From contig CANNDL010000004.1 in assembly GCA_947503435.1 (NCBI GenBank), positions 62,001 to 126,000 of the forward strand: a DNA stretch of 64,000 nt, in the 5' to 3' direction. The stretch is from an uncultured Kangiella sp. (GTDB lineage Bacteria; Pseudomonadota; Gammaproteobacteria; Enterobacterales; Kangiellaceae). Under the pieces are notes generated by a model. That model was not told where the DNA came from. It worked only from the letters and a program-made list of their open reading frames with translations, and ran no database searches. A program made the position numbers and the translations under genes. Positions 53,338 to 63,189 of this stretch are shown in pieces; the first letter of the stretch is position 1, and each line of letters opens with the position of its first letter.

Positions 53338-54105
53338 ATGGATTTACTTAAACTTTTTTTTGGAATTATTCTTCTAAGGGTCCTTTTCTGGTTTGTTAAG
53401 GGTTATGCAAAACAACCAGAAAAATTTAAGTTTTTGTCTTATGCGGTCAAGAAATTCCCCATACTTGCGATGGGTCCTATCCTTACTTTAATTATGATAA
53501 CTATGGCAATCTACCAAAACTGGAGTATTGATTCAGTTATTATTCTGGTGGTTTTTGGTTTAATCATAAATTTATCTGAAGATATCTTAATTATTTTAGG
53601 GGTAGAGAGCTTTAGAACAAAGGATTTTAAGATTGATGGTAAAGAAGTCAGCAGCGATTCTTCGAGTAAATTTAATGTCTGGCTGAGTATATTCTTTTCC
53701 ACTTTGATTAGCAGTGTAGTACTTTACTTTATTAATAGGGAAGTGGATTGGGGCTTTAAGGGTTTACTGGAAGAGTATAAGTTTATAATTACTTATATTG
53801 TTTTGCAGGCGCTCATTTCAGCGATTAAAGTCATAAGAACCACGGCCATGAGCAATGAGCCTTATGATGCCTCCATTATATTTACTAAGCTTACTTTAAG
53901 ACCTATCGGATTGTTCTTTCTTTTTATGATGGTATCTTTTTTAGAGCTTTTACCAGCAACTGTAGCAGTATGTATATTTTTATTGTTTTACGGCATTATA
54001 GGATTTTTTGGGCAAAGCTTTTCTTTGTTTATGTCATTACCTAAAGAGCAACAGATTATAATTGAAAATGAATTAAAGAAATTTAAAGATAATAAACACT
54101 CTTAG
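53338..54105 (+). CDS. Unknown multi-pass membrane protein
   Basis: 255 residues with about six to seven predicted membrane helices (e.g. LLKLFFGIILLRVLFWF, ILTLIMITMAIYQ, VIILVVFGLIINL, LSIFFSTLISSVVLYFI, PIGLFFLFMMVSFLELLPATVAV). A hydrophilic loop (ESFRTKDFKIDGKEVSSDSSSK) lies near residues 90-112, and a short Lys-rich tail follows. No family is recognised. The 3' end overlaps coq7 by 23 bases (convergent). Codon use is AT-rich. Divergent from metK. Confidence 0.7.
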   Translation: MDLLKLFFGIILLRVLFWFVKGYAKQPEKFKFLSYAVKKFPILAMGPILTLIMITMAIYQNWSIDSVIILVVFGLIINLSEDILIILGVESFRTKDFKIDGKEVSSDSSSKFNVWLSIFFSTLISSVVLYFINREVDWGFKGLLEEYKFIITYIVLQALISAIKVIRTTAMSNEPYDASIIFTKLTLRPIGLFFLFMMVSFLELLPATVAVCIFLLFYGIIGFFGQSFSLFMSLPKEQQIIIENELKKFKDNKHS

Positions 54106-54721
54106 TCATGACTTTTGACATTAGGCCCATTGCGGATTGAATGGGCTTAGGTAATTCTGCGGCACCGTGTGCTTTAGCATTAGCGGCATGTTGTAGTTCT
54201 TCATGATGCATTTGCTTTAAAATAGCGCGGCTTTTGGTGTCTTGTTCCGGTAGCGTTTCCAAATGTTCTTCAAGGTGCTTGCCTACTTGTTTTTCCGTTT
54301 CTGCAACGAAACCTAAACTCCATTTATCGCCAGCTATTCCGGCGACTGCACCAATAGCAAAAGAGCTGACATACCAAATGGGGTTTAATATGCTTTCTCG
54401 ACTATCTAGTTCATTTATACGTTCGCTACACCAAGCTAAATGATCGACTTCTTCTTTGGCAGCTTGTTCCATTTCTTGACGAATATTAGGTAATTTAGCA
54501 GTCAGTGCTTGTCCTTGGTATAACGCTTGCGCGCAGACTTCACCGGTGTGATTAATGCGCATAAGGCTCGCTGCATGAGACTTTTCCTCGTCAGATAACC
54601 CAACTTCTTCTATATCTTCCGCTGGATTAGCGCGTGTTTGTGAGTCATAAACACCAAAAGTGGTTTTTAAGGCAGAGTCTGCAACGTTGCAAAGGCGATC
54701 AAAATAGCTGAATTGGCGCAT
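54083..54721 (-). CDS. coq7: Demethoxyubiquinone hydroxylase (Coq7/UbiM-type di-iron)
   Basis: 212 residues. A di-iron carboxylate oxygenase for the last hydroxylation of ubiquinone synthesis. Iron ligands are in NHTGEVCAQALYQ, EEVDHLAWC (ExxH) and HHEELQHA (ExxH). The N-terminus SYFDRLCNVADSALKTTFG and the closing VYYL are characteristic. It replaces UbiF in many gammaproteobacteria. It overlaps the end of the unknown membrane protein gene. Confidence 0.95.
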   Translation of the reverse strand: MRQFSYFDRLCNVADSALKTTFGVYDSQTRANPAEDIEEVGLSDEEKSHAASLMRINHTGEVCAQALYQGQALTAKLPNIRQEMEQAAKEEVDHLAWCSERINELDSRESILNPIWYVSSFAIGAVAGIAGDKWSLGFVAETEKQVGKHLEEHLETLPEQDTKSRAILKQMHHEELQHAANAKAHGAAELPKPIQSAMGLMSKVMTKSVYYL

Positions 54722-54813
54722 TTTCTGGTAAGCTGTAAAAAACTATAAGCTTAATTTTGCCCCTTACGGCAAGAAATAACAAATAAAAATTTAGGATACG
54801 GTTTAAAAGAATA

Positions 54814-56313
54814 ATGGCTAGCAAGACTGAACAAAATGACTTAACTCTTCTAATCAAGTCAAAGAATCCCATCATTGTTATAGATACGCATGAAGAAGCG
54901 CGAGCGTTAGAATTATTGACACGGATTTCTATTAATTTGGGGCAACCACTTTTTGGCTGGCATTTAACGGAAGGGTTAAGGCGTTTAGAATTGAAGGGAG
55001 ATGAGTTAGCGGCTTTACCGAACACTAAAGATCACACAAAATGTTTACAGCATATTAAGAAGATGCAGCGTAAAGGTATTTATGTTCTTTGCGATTATCA
55101 TCCCTTTATGGATAAGGAACACCCAGAAAATGTTCGCTTAATTAAAGATATAGCGCTAGATTTTCAGAATTACCAACAAACATTGGTGTTTATTAGCCAC
55201 AAAACATCATTGCCTGCTGACATACGTCGATACGCTGCACGGTTCGAGCTAGAATTGCCCGACAATGAGCAGCTTAAGAAAATGATAAGACAAGAAGCCG
55301 CAAAATATTCGTTAAATAATGGCGGTGTGAAAGTACGCACGGATAAAGAAACGATGGAGCGGTTAGTGCAGAACTTAGCAGGTCTAACAAATGCTGATGC
55401 ACGTAAGATAATTCGGAATATTATTTATGATGATGGTGCCATTACCGAAGATGAAATGGAGTCGGTGAATAAAGCTCGGTACCAACTATTAGATCTTGAA
55501 GGTGCAGTGCATTATGAATATGAAACTGCTCATTTTAAAGAAGTTGGCGGGATGTTTAAATTGAAGCAATGGCTAGAGATACGAAAAAAGATCTTTTTAG
55601 AAAGTAATGACTTTGGCTTGGATAAACCAAAAGGAATTATGCTCGTTGGAGTGCAAGGCGGGGGTAAATCTTTGGCGGCTAAAGCGGTTGCCGGAATGTG
55701 GGGCGTCCCTTTATTGCGTCTTGATTTTGGTGCGCTGTACAGCAAATGGCATGGAGAGTCAGAAAAAAATCTACGTGAATCATTAAAATTAGCCGAAATG
55801 ATGTCGCCTTGCATACTATGGCTTGATGAAGTGGAAAAGGGAATTTCGACTGGCGATAATGATGGTGGGACCTCTAAGAGAGTATTAGGTACCTTATTGA
55901 CATTTATGCAGGAAAATACATTTCCAATATTTGTAGTGGCTACTGCCAATGACATTAGTGCATTGCCCCCCGAGTTTATTCGTAAAGGCCGTTTGGATGA
56001 AATTTTCTTTGTCGATTTGCCGGATAATGAAACACGCCAAGAAATTTTTAAGATTCATTTAAGTAAGCGAAAACAAGTTCATTTAGAATTTGATTTGCTT
56101 AAATTGGCCGAAGCAACTGAAGGTTTTAGTGGTGCAGAAATTGAGCAAGCGATTGTTGCAGGGCTGTATGCTTCGCTTTATTCCGATAAGCCATTAGTAA
56201 CGGAAACAGTATTGCAAGAAATTAAATCCACCAGTCCTTTATCACAAGTGATGGCCGAAAAAATGCAAGCTTTGCGAAGTTGGGCAGAAGGGCGTGCTGT
56301 GATCGCTAATTGA
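54814..56313 (+). CDS. Ycf46-like AAA-family ATPase
   Basis: 499 residues. The N-terminal part (about 1-240) is a Ycf46-type extension (LLIKSKNPIIVIDTHEEARAL). The AAA domain follows: Walker A GVQGGGKS near 280, Walker B ILWLDEVEKG near 335, arginine-finger region FIRKGRLDEIFFVDLP, sensor VVATANDIS, and the AAA lid FSGAEIEQAI. Classed with chloroplast Ycf46 and cyanobacterial CbbX-related proteins; in heterotrophic bacteria the substrate is unknown. It precedes a GST gene with 26 bases between. Confidence 0.9.
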   Translation: MASKTEQNDLTLLIKSKNPIIVIDTHEEARALELLTRISINLGQPLFGWHLTEGLRRLELKGDELAALPNTKDHTKCLQHIKKMQRKGIYVLCDYHPFMDKEHPENVRLIKDIALDFQNYQQTLVFISHKTSLPADIRRYAARFELELPDNEQLKKMIRQEAAKYSLNNGGVKVRTDKETMERLVQNLAGLTNADARKIIRNIIYDDGAITEDEMESVNKARYQLLDLEGAVHYEYETAHFKEVGGMFKLKQWLEIRKKIFLESNDFGLDKPKGIMLVGVQGGGKSLAAKAVAGMWGVPLLRLDFGALYSKWHGESEKNLRESLKLAEMMSPCILWLDEVEKGISTGDNDGGTSKRVLGTLLTFMQENTFPIFVVATANDISALPPEFIRKGRLDEIFFVDLPDNETRQEIFKIHLSKRKQVHLEFDLLKLAEATEGFSGAEIEQAIVAGLYASLYSDKPLVTETVLQEIKSTSPLSQVMAEKMQALRSWAEGRAVIAN

Positions 56314-56339
56314 AAACAGGGAAATTAAAGGAATTAAGT

Positions 56340-56933
56340 ATGAAACTTATATATTCGGATGCATCACCCTACGCAAGAACGGTAAGGATTGCGTTAAGGG
56401 AATTGGACTTAGAGTCACAAGTAGAAGAGATTTTTCAGCACCCATTTGAAAACCCTGCGCAGTTGATCAGTTTTAATCCTTTATGTAAGGTTCCCTGCTT
56501 AATTGATGAGCAGGACAATGGTATTTTTGACAGCCAGGTAATCTGCGAATATTTTGATCAAAAAGGAGGTCAGAAATTATTTAAGGAAATAAATAAGGAT
56601 TGGAATTTAAAAACCTTATATTCATTAACTCGAGGTATTCTTGATTCGTGCGTTGCTTGGCAGCAGGACAAAATGCGTGGCACAGAAAGCGAGTCAGAAT
56701 TTTGGCAAAAGCGTTTCATTTCCAGTATTGAGCGTGGGTTGAATCATTTGCAGAAAAACTTAGATTCTTTTCCAAAGCAATTTAGCGCCTTACACATTAA
56801 TTTAGTGACTGCCTTAGACTATTTGAATTTTAGACACCCAGAGTATGAGTGGCAAGAGCAACATTCGAAGTTAGCTGATTGGCATCAGAGTATTAAAGAT
56901 CGTGAGTCTATTACCGCTACTGCTCCCGAATAA
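56340..56933 (+). CDS. Glutathione S-transferase family protein
   Basis: 197 residues from ATG 56340, supported by AAAGGAA 8 bases upstream; an upstream TTG frame extension at 56310 is less likely. Thioredoxin-like N-terminal domain: YSDASPYARTVRIALRELDL, NPLCKVPCLIDE (cis-Pro), DSQVICEYFDQ. The C-terminal helical domain follows, with GTESESEFWQKRF. The pairing with a Ycf46-like ATPase is of unknown meaning. Ser in SDASPYAR is a candidate catalytic residue. Confidence 0.9.
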   Translation: MKLIYSDASPYARTVRIALRELDLESQVEEIFQHPFENPAQLISFNPLCKVPCLIDEQDNGIFDSQVICEYFDQKGGQKLFKEINKDWNLKTLYSLTRGILDSCVAWQQDKMRGTESESEFWQKRFISSIERGLNHLQKNLDSFPKQFSALHINLVTALDYLNFRHPEYEWQEQHSKLADWHQSIKDRESITATAPE

Positions 56934-56936
56934 ATA

Positions 56937-56956
56937 AAAGCCTCAAAAGAGGCTTT
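56937..56956. terminator. Terminator between GST and ydbL genes
   Basis: AAAGCCTC-AAAA-GAGGCTTT: 8-bp perfect stem between the two convergent genes. The T run is short (three) and the strand symmetry suggests bidirectional use. Confidence 0.6.
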
Positions 56957-56979
56957 ATATTAATTTGTGTGAGGATATA

Positions 56980-57300
56980 TTATTTTTTCACCCAGCTTCC
57001 ATTCAACTTGATATAGTTTCCAGCTCGAGTTTTCGAGAAATTTCGTTTAGCAGCAATTTTTTGTACTTCAGACAATGCAATGTCATTTTTGGCAGCTTGT
57101 TTTTGATAAATTGCTTTTCTTTTGGCATTTATATTGGCAACTAAATTTTTTGTATCAGCGCTAGCAGAGGAAGAGACAATACCAATATAGCCATTGGGTA
57201 ACTCGCCAATCACGCCTTGAGATTTTAGATCTCCAACAGAAGCGGCTAACAGGCTACTGCTGAACAGTAGTGCAATAAATAGGGTAATAGTTTTTTGCAT
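56980..57300 (-). CDS. ydbL: YdbL family exported protein (DUF1318)
   Basis: 106 residues from ATG 57300, chosen because AGGAGAA lies 5 bases upstream and a signal peptide follows directly (QKTITLFIALLFSSSLLAA). Mature part: VGDLKSQGVIGELPNGYIGIV, KAIYQKQAAKNDIALSEVQKIAAKR, and a closing YIKLNGSWVKK. YdbL acts with YdbH and YnbE; it is thought to tune the YdbH-YnbE phospholipid bridge. Last gene of the operon. Confidence 0.94.
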   Translation of the reverse strand: MQKTITLFIALLFSSSLLAASVGDLKSQGVIGELPNGYIGIVSSSASADTKNLVANINAKRKAIYQKQAAKNDIALSEVQKIAAKRNFSKTRAGNYIKLNGSWVKK

Positions 57301-57310
57301 AATAATTCTC

Positions 57311-57499
57311 CTAGAATAAGCCTGAGTCTTCACTGAGGGCTTCGTCTAATTCTTTCTCGACACGAACTACGATTTCATGTTGAATTTTAATATTGGCTTC
57401 AATTCTTATTGGTTCTTTAGGCGCTTCAATCCTTACAGTAGGATTGCATGCGCTCATCATAAAAGATGCCAAAATAATTAATGGTAGTGCAATTCTCAT
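57311..57499 (-). CDS. ynbE: YnbE outer-membrane lipoprotein
   Basis: 62 residues from ATG 57499, preceded by a GAGGAAAG ribosome-binding site. Lipoprotein signal with lipobox MSAC (IALPLIILASFMMSACNP), then VRIEAPKEPIRIEANIKIQHEI, which can add a strand to the YdbH beta-structure. In E. coli YnbE caps the YdbH conduit in the outer membrane. It lies between ydbH and ydbL, 10 bases before the latter. Confidence 0.93.
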   Translation of the reverse strand: MRIALPLIILASFMMSACNPTVRIEAPKEPIRIEANIKIQHEIVVRVEKELDEALSEDSGLF

Positions 57500-57574
57500 G
57501 CTTTCCTCGCAATCTGCTATCAAGTTAATAGTAGATTATCATAATTAACTGAATCTGTGCTGAATCTTTTAAAG

Positions 57575-60223
57575 TTACTGGTTAAGAGGTAAATCAAGTT
57601 CGCCACTTTGATATTTATCAATAATGGGCTTGGCCATATCGCCGCTGATAAGCATAGAGTAGAGCAAGTTAGGTAAATTACCTTCGACTTTCATTTTTAA
57701 CTCAATAGGAAAGCCATCGTATAAGTTTGGATTGGCACCTATTAGTAAAAAATCGAGCTGATAAATACCTTGATCAGAATAATTGATGGTTCCTGAAAAT
57801 TCTTGGTAATGGAAGTTTTTTAATGCCTGAAAAGCAATGTTACTGTCTGCAGACTCACCTGAATCAATTTTTAGAATCCCACTGCCAACACTCATAAAGT
57901 GACCATTAGAAATAGTTTGCGAATTTTCAGTTATAGATATAGGTAGTTTGAAATTAAATAGCCCTTGAATGGCTAAAGATTGTGCCTCTAAGGCTTCTAG
58001 CAATTGTCCGAAGTCAATCTCTTTGAGATTGGCGGTGAATGGCGCTACTTTATTGGGAGTAATTGTTAGTTCTGGGATATATAGAGAACCTTTTAAAAGC
58101 CGTCCATAGATATCACTAAAATTAAAATTATCGATTCCATGGGTTAAAAAGAACTGCAACTCTGTAATGTCTATACCTGTTGCCACTTTTATTGTTTCAA
58201 TATTGCCAGTGGTTGTGCCTTTTAAAGCCTCACTAGATTCAAGATGCTCATTCAATTGAAGGTTTATTACTTTTAACTTGTCGTAACTAAGATCTAAATT
58301 GCTAAGTTTTACCTTGCCGTCGAAAGCTAGATCGAAGGGGTTACCAGTAAGTCGGGGGCTAGTGATCTCACCTTGTTCTATGGTTAAAGAAGGGTAGTTA
58401 TGTAGTATTGGACTTAACCAATGACTAATTTGTACAGCACTTAAGTTTAGCGGGCTGATATTCAAATTATGTTGATCAGCTTTGAGGTTAATCCGGTAGT
58501 TAAAGGGTATCATTTTGCTTAAGTAGTATATTTTTCCATTAGCAGTAATTTGATTGGATATTTTTTCCCAATCAATAGCTGCGGAAAACGGATTAATAGC
58601 AACTTGCTCGTTAGAAAAACTGGCGTCGCTAAAATTTGCTGTGCCATTAATAGAGCTGTTAGCGAGATTAAGTCTTGTTTTTGCCTTTATTTGCGAGGCA
58701 TTAAGATCTTGTTGAGACAAATTTACACTATCAGCATCGGAGAGAATGGAGATATTCTGACCATCAAATTTAATTTGATTGCTTAGGTTTAATAACTTTA
58801 CAACTTCATTCGTTAGATATAGCGATATGCTTAATGGTTTACTTTGATTGAGAGCAATTGATTGCGAATTGGCATGATCGTCACCAACCAGGTTTTGGAA
58901 TATTTTTGCGTTACCTTGCCATTGAGTAGTTGGAAAATTGGTGCTGATATTAGCATCAACAAATTTTGCCTCACCTATATTGAGATGTAGTTCTTGTGTA
59001 AACAGTTCGAGGTTAGCATTGTTTATGATAAATGGTGCAGAAAAATTTACAGCTAACTGTTTGCTATTAAACTTTAGCTTGCCTTGCTGATATTGCAATT
59101 TTTGCAAGTGTAGTTGGGATTTAATATTGCCTGCAATTAATTGCACTGGATCAGAAAGCGCAAAATTGGGATTAAGTTTAAGCCGTTGGATTTTTATTTG
59201 ATGTTGGGTTACAGGATGAGAAATAGAAACTGGTAAACTGCCCTTGGTCAGACTTAGTAAATAAGAATGAGGCTCTAAAGATAGCTCTGAATCTTGAGTG
59301 GCTTGAATGTTTATAAGAATGGGTTTATTGATTTGGGATAAGTCTACATTTAAATTTTTATCATCAAGTAAGGTTTCCACAGTGTTTCTGACATTAAGTA
59401 CAGCTAAATCAACAGGCGCTTTAATTGAGAATTTGTTATGCAAGAGTAGCTTATAATTTTTGTCCTTTTCAAAAACTCCACTACCCAATACTTCGATACT
59501 TGAGAGCCCTTCAATAGGGTAATAATTGGCAGTATCTATAAGACCATCAACCGACCAGGCAAAAGCTGCGGATGACTCTAGCTGTGGCTTTATTGATAAT
59601 TTAAGGCGATCGGTGTTTTGAAGAATAGTTGCTTTAAATTCACTTAATATTTGGTTTGAGCTATTTATCTGAGAGTCGATAGCAAAATTTAAGCCAATAA
59701 ATGTTAATTGTGAATTTATTTGCAGGTATTGGTTGGAACTTTTGAAACTAAACTCTTCAAAATCTAAATCTTGAATAAACAAACCTGAGATTGTCAGTTG
59801 ATCTATTTCAATGGATTCAATGGGAATTTTAGGAATAGGGATTCTGTTAGAGAAGTTACTTGTTTGTGAAGAGTTTTCACTATCGACTTGAACGTATGCT
59901 TTTTCTGCTTTTATGCCTGTGAGTTTCTTTTGCAGCAGCGAGTAGCTAAGTTCTATATTTTCTAGCCTTACTTTTATCTCAGAATCAAGGCTGATGTCTA
60001 ATTCGAGTTGATTGACAAAAGCTGAACGTAAGCCAGGCCTTTCTAGTTTTAATTGATTAATTTTGAATTCATTAGGTAAAAAACTTTGTACTTGATTGGG
60101 AACCCAATAGGGTGCACTCCAATAAGCTAATGCTAGAATCGTAATGACTAGTAATAAAAAATAAAGAAACCATTTAATGGTTTTTTTGAAAAAGGATGCA
60201 GTCAATTGCGAATGGTTTGCCAT
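57575..60223 (-). CDS. ydbH: YdbH intermembrane phospholipid transport protein
   Basis: 882 residues. An N-terminal membrane helix (FLYFLLLVITILALAYWSAPYWV, about 16-38) is followed by a long periplasmic beta-rich AsmA-like (YdbH) structure expected to form a groove bridging inner and outer membranes. The C-terminal part has the family block GPFMSVGSGILKIDSG-type and SISITENSQTISNG. With TamB and YhdP it is one of the three AsmA-like phospholipid conduits of E. coli. The start codon directly follows the purD terminator T run; the only ribosome-binding site (AAGG) is inside that hairpin. Confidence 0.93.
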   Translation of the reverse strand: MANHSQLTASFFKKTIKWFLYFLLLVITILALAYWSAPYWVPNQVQSFLPNEFKINQLKLERPGLRSAFVNQLELDISLDSEIKVRLENIELSYSLLQKKLTGIKAEKAYVQVDSENSSQTSNFSNRIPIPKIPIESIEIDQLTISGLFIQDLDFEEFSFKSSNQYLQINSQLTFIGLNFAIDSQINSSNQILSEFKATILQNTDRLKLSIKPQLESSAAFAWSVDGLIDTANYYPIEGLSSIEVLGSGVFEKDKNYKLLLHNKFSIKAPVDLAVLNVRNTVETLLDDKNLNVDLSQINKPILINIQATQDSELSLEPHSYLLSLTKGSLPVSISHPVTQHQIKIQRLKLNPNFALSDPVQLIAGNIKSQLHLQKLQYQQGKLKFNSKQLAVNFSAPFIINNANLELFTQELHLNIGEAKFVDANISTNFPTTQWQGNAKIFQNLVGDDHANSQSIALNQSKPLSISLYLTNEVVKLLNLSNQIKFDGQNISILSDADSVNLSQQDLNASQIKAKTRLNLANSSINGTANFSDASFSNEQVAINPFSAAIDWEKISNQITANGKIYYLSKMIPFNYRINLKADQHNLNISPLNLSAVQISHWLSPILHNYPSLTIEQGEITSPRLTGNPFDLAFDGKVKLSNLDLSYDKLKVINLQLNEHLESSEALKGTTTGNIETIKVATGIDITELQFFLTHGIDNFNFSDIYGRLLKGSLYIPELTITPNKVAPFTANLKEIDFGQLLEALEAQSLAIQGLFNFKLPISITENSQTISNGHFMSVGSGILKIDSGESADSNIAFQALKNFHYQEFSGTINYSDQGIYQLDFLLIGANPNLYDGFPIELKMKVEGNLPNLLYSMLISGDMAKPIIDKYQSGELDLPLNQ

Positions 60224-60251
60224 AAAAAAAGCCTTACTTTAAGTGTAAGGC
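60224..60251 (-). terminator. Terminator of purH-purD overlapping the ydbH translation start
   Basis: On the minus strand GCCTTAC-ACTTAAA-GTAAGGC followed by seven T and then the ydbH ATG. The AAGG of the 3' arm is the likely ydbH ribosome-binding site. Confidence 0.85.
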
Positions 60252-60297
60252 TTTTCTATTAATGGTCAATGAATGACTCTTAATAATTTACATCAAA

Positions 60298-61578
60298 CTA
60301 GCTATTTTCACGAGTTATTGCTCTATGGCCAATATCAGTACGATAATAAACTTTATCCCACGATATTTTCTCAACTGCTTGATAAGCTTTTTTCTGTGCT
60401 TCTGTAACACTATCGCCAAGGGCAACTACGCAGATTACGCGCCCACCATTCGTTACCACATTGCCTTCTTTGATTTCAGTACCTGCATGAAAAACTTTGC
60501 CTTCGGATACATTTTCTATTCCAGAAATAACATCGCCTTTCGGGTAACTCTCTGGGTAACCGCCGGCCGCTAGTACAACACCTAAAGCAGCGCGCGAATC
60601 CCAATTAGCTTCAACAGTATCCAATTTGCCGTCAATAGCGGCTATGCAAAGTTCGCTTAAATCAGATTGTAATCGGCTCATGATAGGCTGAGTTTCTGGG
60701 TCACCGAAGCGGCAATTAAACTCTAATACTTTTGGAATGCCATCTTGGTCAATCATTACACCCGCATATAAAAAACCGGTATAGGGATGACCTTCTGACT
60801 CCATACCTTCAACAGTAGGAGTAATAACCTGCTGCATAATACGGTCATGCATTTCTGGAGTAACTACCGGAGCAGGAGAATAAGCACCCATGCCACCAGT
60901 ATTAGGTCCAAGGTCGCCGTTATCACGTGCTTTATGATCTTGTGAAGTTGCTAAAGGCAGTATGTTTTTACCATCTACCATCACAATAAAGCTAGCTTCT
61001 TCACCTTGTAAAAACTCTTCCACAACAACGCGGTGTCCCGCATCGCCAAATTTATTGCCGGCTAACATATCATCAATGGCTTCGTCAGCTTGTTGGAAGC
61101 TCTCAGCAATGATTACCCCTTTCCCGGCAGCCAGACCATCCGCTTTAATTACAATGGGTGTGCCCATTTCGCGAACGTAAGCTTTCGCAGGGGCAATCTC
61201 AGTAAAGTTCTGGTATGCCGCAGTAGGAATCTTATGGCGTGCTAAGAAATCTTTAGTGAATGCTTTTGAACCTTCAAGTTGTGCTGCACCTTGAGTTGGC
61301 CCGAAACACTTTAAATTTGCTTCGGTGAAAGCATCAACCACCCCAATAACAAGCGGTGCCTCAGGTCCAACAATGGTTAATTCGACATTGTTTTCTTTTG
61401 CAAAGGTAATTAGACCATCTATATCTTCTGAACCTACGGCTACGTTTTCAACTTTATTTTCTAGAGCTGTGCCCGCATTACCGGGTGCAACAAATACTTT
61501 AGTAACTTTTTCAGATTGTGCCGTTTTCCATGCCAATGCATGCTCACGACCACCACTTCCGATAATTAATACATTCAT
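60298..61578 (-). CDS. purD: Phosphoribosylamine-glycine ligase
   Basis: 426 residues. Second step of purine synthesis, an ATP-grasp enzyme joining phosphoribosylamine and glycine. The N-terminus MNVLIIGSGGREHALAWK, GPEAPLVIGVVDAF, IKADGLAAGKGVIIA (ATP-binding) and LEFNCRFGDPETQ are conserved. It follows purH by 12 bases on the same strand and ends at a strong terminator. Confidence 0.98.
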   Translation of the reverse strand: MNVLIIGSGGREHALAWKTAQSEKVTKVFVAPGNAGTALENKVENVAVGSEDIDGLITFAKENNVELTIVGPEAPLVIGVVDAFTEANLKCFGPTQGAAQLEGSKAFTKDFLARHKIPTAAYQNFTEIAPAKAYVREMGTPIVIKADGLAAGKGVIIAESFQQADEAIDDMLAGNKFGDAGHRVVVEEFLQGEEASFIVMVDGKNILPLATSQDHKARDNGDLGPNTGGMGAYSPAPVVTPEMHDRIMQQVITPTVEGMESEGHPYTGFLYAGVMIDQDGIPKVLEFNCRFGDPETQPIMSRLQSDLSELCIAAIDGKLDTVEANWDSRAALGVVLAAGGYPESYPKGDVISGIENVSEGKVFHAGTEIKEGNVVTNGGRVICVVALGDSVTEAQKKAYQAVEKISWDKVYYRTDIGHRAITRENS

Positions 61579-61590
61579 TATCTTTACCTA

Positions 61591-63156
61591 TTAATGTCTG
61601 AAATGACGCATACCAGTAAAGACCATAGCCATACCATGCTCATTGGCTGCTTCAATGATCTCATCATCTCGAATGGAACCACCTGGTTGAATAACTGCTG
61701 TAATTCCAGCTTCAGCGGCAGCATCAATACCATCGCGGAAAGGGAAGAAGGCATCAGAAGCCATAATTGACCCCTTCACTTCCAGATTTTCATCGGCTGC
61801 TTTAATGCCTGCAATTTTTGCAGAGTAAACACGGCTCATTTGGCCCGCGCCAACACCAATGGTTTGCCCATTGCGTGCATAAACAATGGCATTTGATTTT
61901 ACAAACTTAGCCACTTTCCAGCAGAATTTTAAATCACGCATTTCATCTTCGGATGGTTTGCGTTTAGAAACGATGCGTAAATCTTCATCGAATACTTGGC
62001 CTAAATCGCGGTCTTGTACTAACAAACCGCCGTTAACGCGCTTGTAGTCTAAGCTTGGCACAGCATTGTTCCATTGACCACACTCTAAAAGGCGAACATT
62101 TTTCTTTTCAGCGACTACTGTTTTAGCTTCGCTAGAAACGCTAGGCGCAATAATGACTTCCACGAATTGACGATCAACAATCTTCTTAGCCGTCGCGCCA
62201 TCCAATTCGCGGTTGAAAGCAATTATGCCACCAAACGCTGAAGTAGGATCAGTTTGAAATGCTAACTCATAGGCTAAGTCGATATTTTCAGCGATAGCAA
62301 CGCCACAAGGGTTAGCGTGTTTAACGATAACGCAAGCTGGTTCTTCGAAACTTTTAACGCATTCTAATGCCGCATCCGTATCGGCAACATTATTAAATGA
62401 AAGCTCTTTGCCTTGAATCTGAGTCGCAGTAGAAACGCTGGCTTCTTCTGGTTTATGCTCAACATAAAAAGCCGCATTCTGATGCGGATTTTCACCATAG
62501 CGCATATCTTGTGTCTTTTTGTATTGCACAGAATAGGTCGGAGAGAATTCACTAGAGTCTTCTGCTGCCTGTACGCCTAAATAGTTAGAAATAGCGGCAT
62601 CATAACGAGCAGTATGGGCAAAAGCTTTAGCGGCTAAACGGAAACGAGTCGGCATATCGACGCCACCGTTTTCAGCGATTTGTGCAGCTACGTTATTAAA
62701 GTCTTCATTTTCGACCACGATACAAACGTCTTGGTGATTCTTCGCTGAAGAGCGAACCATCGTTGGGCCGCCAATATCGATATTTTCGATTGCATCTTCT
62801 AGGCTTGAATCAGGACGCGCAATGGTGCTTTCGAAGGGATATAAATTGACCACGACTAAATCGATACCAATGATATCGTGTTCAGCCATAACCGCATCAT
62901 CCATTCCGCGACGACCTAATATAGCGCCGTGAACTTTAGGGTGTAGCGTCTTAACTCGACCATCCATCATTTCTGGAAAGCCAGTATAGTCCGATACGTC
63001 AGTTACGGTTAAACCATTATCGCGTAATAGTTTTGCAGTGCCGCCAGTTGATAAAATTTCGATATCTTTTTGCGCCAAAGCTTGGGCAAACTCAACGACA
63101 CCATTTTTATCAGAAACGCTGATTAAAGCACGTTTTATTGGGCGAAAATTAGACAT
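61591..63156 (-). CDS. purH: Bifunctional AICAR formyltransferase / IMP cyclohydrolase
   Basis: 521 residues, slightly shorter than E. coli PurH (529). The N-terminal IMP cyclohydrolase domain opens with [18 protein letters not shown] and contains [10 protein letters not shown]. The C-terminal formyltransferase domain carries [13 protein letters not shown], with the catalytic Lys-His pair, and ends in FTGMRHFRH. Last two steps of IMP synthesis. Precedes purD in a two-gene operon. Confidence 0.98.
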   Translation of the reverse strand: MSNFRPIKRALISVSDKNGVVEFAQALAQKDIEILSTGGTAKLLRDNGLTVTDVSDYTGFPEMMDGRVKTLHPKVHGAILGRRGMDDAVMAEHDIIGIDLVVVNLYPFESTIARPDSSLEDAIENIDIGGPTMVRSSAKNHQDVCIVVENEDFNNVAAQIAENGGVDMPTRFRLAAKAFAHTARYDAAISNYLGVQAAEDSSEFSPTYSVQYKKTQDMRYGENPHQNAAFYVEHKPEEASVSTATQIQGKELSFNNVADTDAALECVKSFEEPACVIVKHANPCGVAIAENIDLAYELAFQTDPTSAFGGIIAFNRELDGATAKKIVDRQFVEVIIAPSVSSEAKTVVAEKKNVRLLECGQWNNAVPSLDYKRVNGGLLVQDRDLGQVFDEDLRIVSKRKPSEDEMRDLKFCWKVAKFVKSNAIVYARNGQTIGVGAGQMSRVYSAKIAGIKAADENLEVKGSIMASDAFFPFRDGIDAAAEAGITAVIQPGGSIRDDEIIEAANEHGMAMVFTGMRHFRH

Positions 63157-63189
63157 AAATAATCCTCAGAAGGTTTTGTACGTCAAAAA

